Below the pieces are notes generated by a model. That model was not told the origin of the DNA. It did not search any database and worked only from the letters and a program-made list of their open reading frames with translations. Source: DTU064 sp045588245 (GTDB lineage Bacteria > Bacillota > Clostridia > Oscillospirales > CAG-272). Taken from it: a DNA stretch of 64,000 nt. The DNA is taken from positions 213,752 through 277,751 of the forward strand of contig JAZNDW010000001.1 in the NCBI GenBank assembly GCA_045588245.1, in the 5' to 3' direction. This document shows, one piece after another, positions 14,528-22,086 of this stretch. Position 1 is the stretch's first letter; each line of letters begins with the position of its first letter. A program made the translations under genes and the position numbers.

Positions 14528-16000
14528 ATGAAATACGTTTCCACACGCGACACGAATACGATCAAAAACCGAATTTCCGCATCGGAAGCGATCTGCCGCG
14601 GACTTGCTGACGACGGCGGACTTTACGTCCCCGAAACACTCCCCACAATTGACAGAGGCTATATCGAAAAGCTTTCGGGGATGAGCTACGTTGATCGCGC
14701 CGCGAATGTTTTATCGCTTTTCTTTGAAGAATTCACTCTTGACGAGCTTCAAAAGATGTGTGCATTATCATATTCATCGACATCTTTTCCGGACGGTGCC
14801 GCACCCGTTTGCGGCGTCTACGGCAATATGTACACCCTTGAGCTTTGGCACGGTCCGACCTGCGCATTCAAAGACATGGCGCTTCAGCTTATGCCGCGTC
14901 TTTTCACAGCATGCCTCCACAAGACGGGCGAGCAGCGCCGCGCGCTCATTCTCGTTGCTACGTCGGGCGATACGGGTAAAGCCGCACTTGAAGGCTACCG
15001 TGACGTAGACGGCGTTTCCATCACCGTCTTCTACCCCGAAACGGGCGTCAGCCGCATTCAGAAGCTTCAGATGATGACACAGGAGGGCGAAAACGTCTCC
15101 GTTTGCGCCATCCGCGGTAATTTTGACGATGCTCAGAATGGCGTGAAGCGTATCTTCTCTGATGAAGACATCCGCGCACGCCTTGACAAAAACGGTGTCT
15201 TCCTTTCAAGCGCAAATTCGATCAACTGGGGACGTTTGGCTCCGCAGATCGTTTATTATATTTCCGCTTACTGCGATCTATATAAAGCAGGCAAGATCAA
15301 GCTCGGCGACAAGATCAACGTTACCGTGCCTACGGGCAACTTCGGCAACATTCTGGCCACTTACATCGCAAAGCGTATGGGACTTCCCATTGACAAGCTC
15401 GTTTGCGCGTCGAACGCAAACAACGTGCTCACCGATTTTCTCACAACGGGTACCTACGACCGCAACCGCAGCTTTTATGTAACGATGTCGCCGTCGATGG
15501 ACATCCTCATTTCCAGCAATCTTGAGCGTCTTCTTTATTACACCGCAGGTGCTGTAGAAACGGCGGACTACATGACATCTCTCCGTGAAACGGGCAAATA
15601 CACCGTAAAAGAGGCGACGCTCTACACGATTAAAGCTGATTTTGCGGGACTTTATACTGACGAGGCAACGACTTCCGACACCGTCAAGCGTATTTACAAC
15701 GAGCACGGATACCTTTCCGACACGCACACCGCCGTTGCGATAAACGCCGCGGAGCGTTATATGGCAAACGATACCAAACCCATGGTCGTTTGCAGCACGG
15801 CAAGCCCTTATAAATTTGCCGCCGACGTTTATAACGCTGTCTCGGGCTCCACTTCCGCTGATTCTGTATCGGCGCTGTCGGATCTTTCCGATTACACGAA
15901 GACAGATATTCCCGCGCCGCTGCAGAAAACTCTCACCTTGCCTGTCCGCTTCGACCGAACGATCGAAGTTGACGAAATGGACGGCGAGCTGCCCATTTGA
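14528..16000 (+). CDS. thrC: Threonine synthase
   Basis: Converts O-phosphohomoserine to threonine with pyridoxal phosphate. The 490-residue protein belongs to the longer threonine synthase class. The PLP lysine lies in TCAFKDMALQ (about residue 116), and LVATSGDTGKAAL and the glycine-rich PTGNFGNILA bind the cofactor phosphate. CGGAG precedes the ATG. It ends a likely operon that begins with the apgM-like gene, which may supply its substrate; no classical homoserine kinase or dehydrogenase is in the window. A terminator follows at 16022. Confidence 0.95.
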   Translation: MKYVSTRDTNTIKNRISASEAICRGLADDGGLYVPETLPTIDRGYIEKLSGMSYVDRAANVLSLFFEEFTLDELQKMCALSYSSTSFPDGAAPVCGVYGNMYTLELWHGPTCAFKDMALQLMPRLFTACLHKTGEQRRALILVATSGDTGKAALEGYRDVDGVSITVFYPETGVSRIQKLQMMTQEGENVSVCAIRGNFDDAQNGVKRIFSDEDIRARLDKNGVFLSSANSINWGRLAPQIVYYISAYCDLYKAGKIKLGDKINVTVPTGNFGNILATYIAKRMGLPIDKLVCASNANNVLTDFLTTGTYDRNRSFYVTMSPSMDILISSNLERLLYYTAGAVETADYMTSLRETGKYTVKEATLYTIKADFAGLYTDEATTSDTVKRIYNEHGYLSDTHTAVAINAAERYMANDTKPMVVCSTASPYKFAADVYNAVSGSTSADSVSALSDLSDYTKTDIPAPLQKTLTLPVRFDRTIEVDEMDGELPI

Positions 16001-16021
16001 TTTATCATCAATAAATATGGC

Positions 16022-16064
16022 ATCGGAGGAGGAAACCAAACGGTCTTCCCCCTCCGATAGACTT
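16022..16064 (+). terminator. Intrinsic terminator of the thrC operon
   Basis: A 13-base arm (16022-16034) pairs with 16046-16058 with one mismatch, then AGACTTTTT. It lies just before the convergent DUF1540 gene. Confidence 0.82.
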
Positions 16065-16065
16065 T

Positions 16066-16278
16066 TTATCGATATTTTTCTTTGAAAGTCGCGCAAGCCG
16101 TTTCAGCGGAGTTTCTGGCATGTCCCGGGCCGACTCTGATTCTGTCTGCTGTACAGAAATTGTCGCCATCGTGATAAACACAGTTTTTCACGTCACAGAC
16201 TATGCCGCGTATATGCTGGGGCGGACGTCCTTCGCCCATGCTTACATTAAAATACTCGTTTGCTCCGAAAATCTCCAT
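16066..16278 (-). CDS. DUF1540 domain protein, small cysteine-rich
   Basis: A 70-residue protein with the DUF1540 cysteine pattern: IVCDVKNCVYHDG, NFCTADRIRVG and a last cysteine in ETACATFKEKY. Four closely spaced cysteines suggest a small metal-binding or disulfide domain; function is unknown. DUF1540 proteins are common in spore-forming Firmicutes. The ATG at 16278 is chosen because it gives a clean domain start with GGTGG upstream; an in-frame ATG 18 codons earlier is possible. Confidence 0.8.
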   Translation of the reverse strand: MEIFGANEYFNVSMGEGRPPQHIRGIVCDVKNCVYHDGDNFCTADRIRVGPGHARNSAETACATFKEKYR

Positions 16279-16464
16279 TTGTACCACCGTACCTTTCTCG
16301 TTTTTGCGGCGCTCACACTCGCGCAAAAGCACGCCTGCCGCAGATCGATTAACTTTGCGTCGGTTATATTTTTGTCAGCGATGCGTTGACTTATTCAATT
16401 ATTTTTTTAGTTTTTTACGTTTTTTTACCAAAAATTTATCATTAATGATTGGAGGTAATAACCG

Positions 16465-17187
16465 GTGTCAGTTTTTGCAATATCTGACCTGCATTTGCCT
16501 GCGGGGTCATCTGCAAATAAATCAATGGCTGTTTTCGGCTCACGTTGGCAAAATCACGTCGAACGGATCGAGCGCGCTTGGCGCGCCGTTGTCAGCGAAG
16601 CTGACACGGTCGTTATTCCCGGCGACGTTTCGTGGGCAATGACGCTTGACGAAGCGATCGAAGATCTGCATTTTATTAACTCCCTTCCGGGCAAAAAGAT
16701 CCTCGGAAAAGGCAATCACGATTTTTGGTGGACGTCCCTATCCAAAATGCGCTCGTCACTCTGTGACCACGGCATTGACTCGATCGATTTTTTGCAGAAT
16801 GACGCTTATCTATCCGACGGACTTGCGATTTGCGGTACGCGAGGTTGGTTTGCTGACAGAGCATCGCAAGCCGACGTTTTTACAGCAGACTTTGATAAGC
16901 TTGCCGCACGCGAAGCGATACGTCTTGATTTGAGCATAAGCGCCGCCTTGTCGCTTTGCCGCGGCGACTACAGGTGTGTCCGCGTTTTCGTCCATTTCCC
17001 TATAGTCTATGGCGGTGACGTCTGCGAAGAGATGCTTGACGTCTTAAAAAAGCATAACGTCTCAGAGGTATATTTCGGGCACATTCATTCACCGTCCGCC
17101 TCGACCGCTGTTTTTACCCACGACGGTATAAATTTCAAATTGATTTCAGCGGATGCACTCGGATTCTCGCCAACACCGATAAAATAG
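16465..17187 (+). CDS. Calcineurin-like metallophosphoesterase
   Basis: A 240-residue two-metal phosphoesterase. Metal-binding motifs appear in order: ISDLHLPAG (D-x-H), VIPGDVSWAM (GD), GKGNHDFWW (GNHD), VFVHFPI and YFGHIHSP (GHxH). The substrate is unknown; members act on nucleotides or phosphodiesters. The start is GTG at 16465 with GGAGG about eight bases upstream; the next codons lead straight into the first motif. It precedes tig, which has its own promoter. Confidence 0.9.
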   Translation: MSVFAISDLHLPAGSSANKSMAVFGSRWQNHVERIERAWRAVVSEADTVVIPGDVSWAMTLDEAIEDLHFINSLPGKKILGKGNHDFWWTSLSKMRSSLCDHGIDSIDFLQNDAYLSDGLAICGTRGWFADRASQADVFTADFDKLAAREAIRLDLSISAALSLCRGDYRCVRVFVHFPIVYGGDVCEEMLDVLKKHNVSEVYFGHIHSPSASTAVFTHDGINFKLISADALGFSPTPIK

Positions 17188-17250
17188 TGAATTTGCTGTA
17201 TTTATTTATATTTTTTCGCATTTTTCGACGCGTAAACTCTCATGTAAATG

Positions 17251-17279
17251 TTGACAAGACATAAAAATAGTAGTACAAT
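17251..17279 (+). promoter_or_regulatory. Sigma-A type promoter of tig
   Basis: Consensus TTGACA (17251-17256), 17-base spacer, TACAAT (17274-17279), about 45 bases before the tig start codon. Confidence 0.85.
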
Positions 17280-17324
17280 TAAATGGTTAATGTTCACAGC
17301 ATAATTATGGAGGACTAATATATA

Positions 17325-18641
17325 ATGGAACTTATCAAAAACGAACGCATTACATCGAATCAGCAGGAGCTTAACATAAAGATCGACTCCGCTACGTTCG
17401 AAGCAGCGTGCACAAAGATTTATCGCCGCGACGCAGGCAAGATCAACGTACCCGGTTTCCGCCGCGGTAAGGCTCCCCGCGCCATCATCGAAAAGATGTA
17501 CGGCAAGGGCGTATTCTATGAAGATGCTATCAATGATCTCATCCCCGAAAACTACGAAGCCGCTATCAAGGAAGCAGGCATCGAACCCATTGGTCAGCCC
17601 GAATTTGACGTTATCTCCATTGATGATGACGGTCTCGTTCTCAAGGCTGTCGTATACGTAATGCCCGAAGTTAAGATCGAAGGCTACCGCGGAATCGCCG
17701 CTACCAAGACGGCTTTCACCGTTACCGAAGAAGAAGTTGACCACGAGATCGAACACGCTCGCGAGCACAACGCACGCGAAGTTGAGATCACCGACCGTCC
17801 TGCACAAATGGGCGACATCGCTAACATCGATTACGAAGGCTTCGCTGACGGCGTTGCATTCGAAGGCGGCAAAGACGAAGGTCACGACCTTGAGCTCGGA
17901 TCCGGCTCCTTTATTCCCGGATTTGAAGAGCAGATCGCAGGTCACACAATAGGTGAAGAATTCGACGTTAACGTAACATTCCCCACCGAGTACCACGCAG
18001 AATCTCTCGCAGGCAAGGCTGTCGTTTTCAAGTGCAAGCTTAACGCTATCAAGACTGAAGAACTCCCCGAGCTCGATGACGAGTTCGTTAAGGATGTTTC
18101 CGAATTCGACACACTCGACGAATATAAGGCTGACATCAAGGAAAAGATCGAAGCTCGTAAGGCTAAGAACGCTGATGCCGAAGTTGAAGAACAGCTCATC
18201 AACTACCTCGTTGAAAATCTCGAATGCGACGTTCCCCAGCCCCTTTACGATGCAGAAGCTGAAAACATCGTTCGTGACTACGACATGAGACTCCGCAGCC
18301 AGGGACTTGACCTCGCTACTTACATGAAGTACACAGGTCAGACTCTCGATGCTCTCCGCGAGCAGATGAAGCCCGCAGCAGAACGTCAGGTTAAGACACG
18401 CCTTGCTCTTCAGAAGATCGCCGAAGTTGAAAACATCGAAGTATCCGACGATGAGGTTGAAGCTGAATTCGCTCGCATGGCTGAAATGTATCAGATGGAA
18501 GCCGAAAAAATCAAGGAAGTTATCGCCGCTGAAGACGTAAAGGGTGACCTTAAGCTCAAGGCTGCTGTTGAACTTCTCAAGGCTAACGCCGTTATCACAG
18601 AAAAGGCTCCCGAAGAAAACATAGCTGAGGACGCTGAATAA
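17325..18641 (+). CDS. tig: Trigger factor
   Basis: Ribosome-bound chaperone and prolyl isomerase. The 438-residue protein has the ribosome-docking signature VPGFRRGKAPRAIIEKMYG at about 44-62, a central FKBP-type domain (RPAQMGDIANIDYEGFADG, FIPGFEEQIAGH) and a long helical C-terminal arm domain. TGGAGG lies upstream of the ATG. The codon choice is strongly biased (GAA, AAG, CTC, GTT), as expected for an abundant protein. Located before clpP-clpX, as in many Firmicutes, but separated from them by a terminator and so probably its own unit. Confidence 0.97.
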   Translation: MELIKNERITSNQQELNIKIDSATFEAACTKIYRRDAGKINVPGFRRGKAPRAIIEKMYGKGVFYEDAINDLIPENYEAAIKEAGIEPIGQPEFDVISIDDDGLVLKAVVYVMPEVKIEGYRGIAATKTAFTVTEEEVDHEIEHAREHNAREVEITDRPAQMGDIANIDYEGFADGVAFEGGKDEGHDLELGSGSFIPGFEEQIAGHTIGEEFDVNVTFPTEYHAESLAGKAVVFKCKLNAIKTEELPELDDEFVKDVSEFDTLDEYKADIKEKIEARKAKNADAEVEEQLINYLVENLECDVPQPLYDAEAENIVRDYDMRLRSQGLDLATYMKYTGQTLDALREQMKPAAERQVKTRLALQKIAEVENIEVSDDEVEAEFARMAEMYQMEAEKIKEVIAAEDVKGDLKLKAAVELLKANAVITEKAPEENIAEDAE

Positions 18642-18656
18642 TTTCATTTTTTACAA

Positions 18657-18699
18657 AAAGTGACCGCCGTTATTTTAGCGGCGGTCACTTTGAACTTTT
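18657..18699 (+). terminator. Intrinsic terminator of tig
   Basis: Stem AAAGTGACCGCCG / CGGCGGTCACTTT (18657-18669 with 18679-18691) and a nine-base loop, then a T-rich tail GAACTTTTC. Confidence 0.85.
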
Positions 18700-18814
18700 C
18701 TTTATTTGACAAATATTATGTCCACTTTGTGGTATATAATAGTGTTAACCGTTTTTGAGGTTTCAGCCTCGCAACTTTATTTTTAACCGCCCTATGGCGG
18801 AGATGGAGGTTTTT

Positions 18815-19399
18815 ATGCCGCTTGTTCCTACTGTTATTGAACAGACCAACAGAGGCGAACGCGCCTACGATATTTATTCGCGTCTTTTGAACGACCGAAT
18901 CGTTTTCCTTGCAGACGAGGTAAACGATGTCACAGCTTCCCTCGTCGTTGCCCAGCTTCTCTTCCTTGAAGCGCAGGACCCCGACAAGGATATTTCCCTT
19001 TACATCAATTCTCCCGGCGGATCCGTTTCCGCAGGCTTTGCCATTTACGACACGATGAACTTCATCAAGTGCGACGTTTCCACGATCTGCATCGGTATGG
19101 CTGCAAGCATGGGTGCGTTCCTGCTTTCGGCAGGTGCGAAAGGCAAGCGCATCGCGCTTCCCAATTCGGAGATCATGATCCATCAGCCGCTTGGCGGCAT
19201 GCAGGGTCAGGCATCCGACATAAAGATCCACGCCGACCACATTCTCCGCACGCGTGAGCGCCTTAACACGATCCTTGCAAAGAACACGGGCAAGTCCTAC
19301 GAAGAGATCGCACTTGCAACGGAACGCGATAATTTCCTCTCTGCCGAAGAAGCAAAAGAGTTCGGTCTTATCGACAAGGTTTTCGACCGCCGCATTTAA
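18815..19399 (+). CDS. clpP: ATP-dependent Clp protease, proteolytic subunit
   Basis: Serine protease that forms the barrel used by ClpX and ClpC. The 194-residue protein begins MPLVPTVIEQTNRGERAYDI, exactly as in the family, with GGAGG five bases before the ATG at 18815; an earlier in-frame ATG at 18755 would add 20 unrelated residues. The catalytic triad is Ser98 (GMAASMGAF), His123 (MIHQPLGG) and Asp172 (ERDNFLS). No CtsR or CIRCE operator is visible upstream. clpX follows after 30 bases. Confidence 0.97.
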   Translation: MPLVPTVIEQTNRGERAYDIYSRLLNDRIVFLADEVNDVTASLVVAQLLFLEAQDPDKDISLYINSPGGSVSAGFAIYDTMNFIKCDVSTICIGMAASMGAFLLSAGAKGKRIALPNSEIMIHQPLGGMQGQASDIKIHADHILRTRERLNTILAKNTGKSYEEIALATERDNFLSAEEAKEFGLIDKVFDRRI

Positions 19400-19429
19400 T
19401 CAATTCTGACATTTTTATCCGGAGGATCT

Positions 19430-20683
19430 ATGCCTACAGATAACAGCAAAAATACACTGCGCAAGTGCGCCTTCTGCGGACGCAACGAGCATCAGGTGAT
19501 GTATCTCATTCCTTCCCCGACGGGACTTTATATCTGCGACAGCTGCATTGAAGTATGCAACGAAATAATCGACGAGCACATCAATTCTCATCCTCAGGGC
19601 GCAGGACTTTCGCTCCAAACACTTCCCAAGCCTCAGGAAATAAAAGCGACGCTCGACGAGTACGTTATCGGTCAGGATGCAGCAAAGCGTTCGCTTTCCG
19701 TTGCCGTTTACAACCACTATAAGCGTATTCTGCACCGTGAAGCGAAAAAACACAGCGAGGAAGAAGAGCACGTTGATATTCAGAAGTCAAACGTACTGCT
19801 TTTAGGCCCTACCGGTGTCGGCAAAACGTATCTTGCACAGACGCTGGCAAAAACGCTTGAGGTTCCCTTCGCTATTGCAGACGCAACGACGCTCACCGAA
19901 GCAGGTTACGTCGGCGAGGACGTTGAAAACATTCTGCTTCGCTTGATTCAAGCCGCTGACTTCGACATCGAACGTGCCGAGCACGGCATCATTTACATCG
20001 ACGAGCTCGATAAGATCTCCCGTCGAAGCGAAAACCGTTCCATCACACGCGACGTTTCTGGCGAAGGCGTTCAGCAGGCGCTTCTGAAAATTCTTGAGGG
20101 TACGGTTGCAAACGTGCCTCCGCAGGGCGGACGCAAGCATCCTAATCAGGAGTTTATTCAGATCAACACCGAAAATATTCTCTTTATCTGCGGCGGGGCG
20201 TTTGACGGACTTTCCGACATCATCGAAAAGCGCCGCGGCAATCAGAGCATAGGCTTTGAAAGCGAGATCAAGAGTAAGAAAGAAAAAAAAGATTGCGGAA
20301 TCTTCCGCGATGCAACACCGCACGACATCGTTAAGTACGGTCTTATTCCCGAGCTTGTGGGACGAATTCCCGTTATGGTCGCGCTTGACGACCTCGATGA
20401 ATCCGCGCTCGTTCGCATTCTCTCCGAGCCGAAGAACTGCCTCATCAAGCAGTACCAAAAGCTCCTCGAATACGACGGCATCGAGCTTTCTTTTGACGAC
20501 GATGCGCTTCGCGCCGTCGCCGCGCTAGCTATCGAGCGCAGCATCGGTGCGAGAGGTCTGCGCAGCATTCTCGAATCGGTTATGGAGCCTATCATGTACG
20601 AAGCTCCGTCGCGCACCGACACAAAAAAGGTCACAATTACCGCCGATACGATCAACAAAGTTGGCGATCCGATCTACGAATAA
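19430..20683 (+). CDS. clpX: ATP-dependent Clp protease, ATP-binding subunit
   Basis: AAA+ unfoldase that feeds proteins to ClpP. The 417-residue protein has an N-terminal four-cysteine zinc domain (Cys13, 16, 36 and 39), a P-loop GPTGVGKT, Walker B IIYIDELDKI, the sensor region RDVSGEGVQQALLKILEG, and GSQ-like and arginine-finger regions typical of ClpX. CGGAGG stands before the ATG. It forms an operon with clpP and is followed by a strong terminator. Confidence 0.97.
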   Translation: MPTDNSKNTLRKCAFCGRNEHQVMYLIPSPTGLYICDSCIEVCNEIIDEHINSHPQGAGLSLQTLPKPQEIKATLDEYVIGQDAAKRSLSVAVYNHYKRILHREAKKHSEEEEHVDIQKSNVLLLGPTGVGKTYLAQTLAKTLEVPFAIADATTLTEAGYVGEDVENILLRLIQAADFDIERAEHGIIYIDELDKISRRSENRSITRDVSGEGVQQALLKILEGTVANVPPQGGRKHPNQEFIQINTENILFICGGAFDGLSDIIEKRRGNQSIGFESEIKSKKEKKDCGIFRDATPHDIVKYGLIPELVGRIPVMVALDDLDESALVRILSEPKNCLIKQYQKLLEYDGIELSFDDDALRAVAALAIERSIGARGLRSILESVMEPIMYEAPSRTDTKKVTITADTINKVGDPIYE

Positions 20684-20687
20684 ATTA

Positions 20688-20726
20688 CAGCGAGCATCTA
20701 CCGGGTAGATGCTCGTCATTTTTATT
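20688..20726. terminator. Intrinsic terminator between clpX and the propeller-like gene
   Basis: Stem CGAGCATCTACC / GGTAGATGCTCG (20691-20702 with 20704-20715) with a one- to three-base turn, followed by TCATTTTTATTTT. It mainly serves clpX. Confidence 0.85.
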
Positions 20727-21936
20727 TTATATATGTAACGTTTTCGACTGATATAAGCTTTTTTTCCTTGCCGTTTTTGTCAATACGGATGACAGCAGAC
20801 CCGTTTGAAAATACGATATCTGCATTTTCTTCAAAGACGCGGTATGCGGCGACACCAGCACGGATCAGTGTGTCATTTCCGTTTCTGTCGAGTCGGCGAA
20901 GCTCCCAGCTGTGAGGAATTATTCCGGGGTTCTCATCCGCACGTTTCTGATTTTCACGAAGCTCCTTTTCGGCATTAATAAGATTGCCGTCGATCATTAT
21001 CTTTTTTTCGTCTCGCTTTTTCACGTCGGAATGTTTTGTCAGGGTTTTGCCTGAAAACATAACGGAAAAAGCGTTGAAGAAGCCGAACAAAGCTGTGATC
21101 AAACGGACAGGAAGCATCAGTAGATCAAGCAAGCACCCCAAAGCGCCGCTGCCATTATCCTCACGATACGGCTTACGAATATAATATAGAGCACCGTCCG
21201 AGCTACTGTATGGATGTGTAAAATCGTATTTATCATCAGCAAGGACGTCGTCTACGGTTCCCGCCGAGATATCAAGCACACAAATTGATGAAGGCCCGCG
21301 TGACGACGTTGACGCGGACATATACATATCCGTCATTATCTGTCCGAAACCGCCATGTGTTTCATCGGTGCTTTGCGGTGAGTCATTCGCTATCGGCAAT
21401 CCTGCACACGAATAGTATATTCTGTTGCGGTGTGTTTTTGACCAAACGGGCGACGTATCGCGCGTCGCGCCCTCCGTGTAGATACGGCAATATGTATCGT
21501 CCATGTCGAGAACACCGATGTGGCTTTCGCCCGCAAAGTACGACGAAAGAACCATTCTGTCATTGAGTATGTCGAAATCAACGTATGCGCTGTCCGAGCT
21601 GCTGATAACGATACCCTCGTTTTCCTCGCCCTCGCGCTTACGGTATATTCCGCACACATTGTCGATATTCATGGAATAAATCACGTCGCCGTTATGCGTA
21701 TCCACGCAGTTGACGCATGAGCGTACAGATGAGACAGCGCTTTCAGCGCTTGCGTTCGGGCGGTATGTTTCGGTAAAGCGAGCCCCGCTTCCGCTGTATT
21801 TCCACTCAGTTCGTTTTGCAGAATCCTTTACTTTATTAATATATGATTCCAAAACGCCGGACTTCACCTCATCGGTTTTCCCCGCAGAATAGCGATACAT
21901 TTTTCCGTCTGCTATATAAAAAAACGCAAGTGCCAT
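20722..21936 (-). CDS. Unrecognised protein, TolB/propeller-like repeats
   Basis: I do not recognise this 404-residue protein. It has repeated short beta-rich phrases such as GDVIYSMNIDN, SHIGVLDMDD, RNRIYYSCAG, DGALYYIRKPY and SSICVLDISAG, which look like blades of a TolB- or DPP4-type beta-propeller, and a hydrophobic stretch (LLDLLMLPVRLITALFGFF) about two thirds along that could be a membrane helix or hairpin. It has no signal peptide (MALAFFYIADGKMYRY). GGAGG sits six bases before the ATG at 21936, preferred over an ATG 45 codons upstream that would overlap the promoter. Expressed alone from a consensus promoter. Confidence 0.72.
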   Translation of the reverse strand: MALAFFYIADGKMYRYSAGKTDEVKSGVLESYINKVKDSAKRTEWKYSGSGARFTETYRPNASAESAVSSVRSCVNCVDTHNGDVIYSMNIDNVCGIYRKREGEENEGIVISSSDSAYVDFDILNDRMVLSSYFAGESHIGVLDMDDTYCRIYTEGATRDTSPVWSKTHRNRIYYSCAGLPIANDSPQSTDETHGGFGQIMTDMYMSASTSSRGPSSICVLDISAGTVDDVLADDKYDFTHPYSSSDGALYYIRKPYREDNGSGALGCLLDLLMLPVRLITALFGFFNAFSVMFSGKTLTKHSDVKKRDEKKIMIDGNLINAEKELRENQKRADENPGIIPHSWELRRLDRNGNDTLIRAGVAAYRVFEENADIVFSNGSAVIRIDKNGKEKKLISVENVTYIK

Positions 21937-21963
21937 AAACCGCCTCCATGTTTCTTTTAATCT

Positions 21964-21992
21964 ATTATACTTTATTAACACAACCGTGTCAA
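21964..21992 (-). promoter_or_regulatory. Consensus sigma-A promoter of the propeller-like gene
   Basis: Minus-strand TTGACA (21987-21992), 17-base spacer, TATAAT (21964-21969): a perfect match in both elements and spacing, about 28 bases before the start codon. Confidence 0.88.
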
Positions 21993-22018
21993 CAACGGCT
22001 AACGTGTCATAAAGTGAA

Positions 22019-22059
22019 AAAAGCATCACCGATGAATTTTTGATCATCGGTGATGCTTT
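22019..22059 (-). terminator. Intrinsic terminator of the glycogen operon
   Basis: Stem AAAGCATCACCGATGA / TCATCGGTGATGCTTT (22020-22035 with 22044-22059) around an eight-base loop; on the minus strand it is followed by TTTTTT-rich sequence. It ends transcription of the GH13 gene. Confidence 0.88.
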
Positions 22060-22086
22060 CGTATTTTTCAAATATTAAGCATCATT

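Noticed and set aside
17202..18647. Long minus-strand open frame opposite tig
   Set aside because: It mirrors tig exactly; strong codon bias in tig removes stops from the other strand. No ribosome site or domain.
18706..18740. TTGACA and TATAAT upstream of clpP as one promoter
   Set aside because: The spacer is 23 bases, far from 17, so the two elements are unlikely to act together, although either may contribute.
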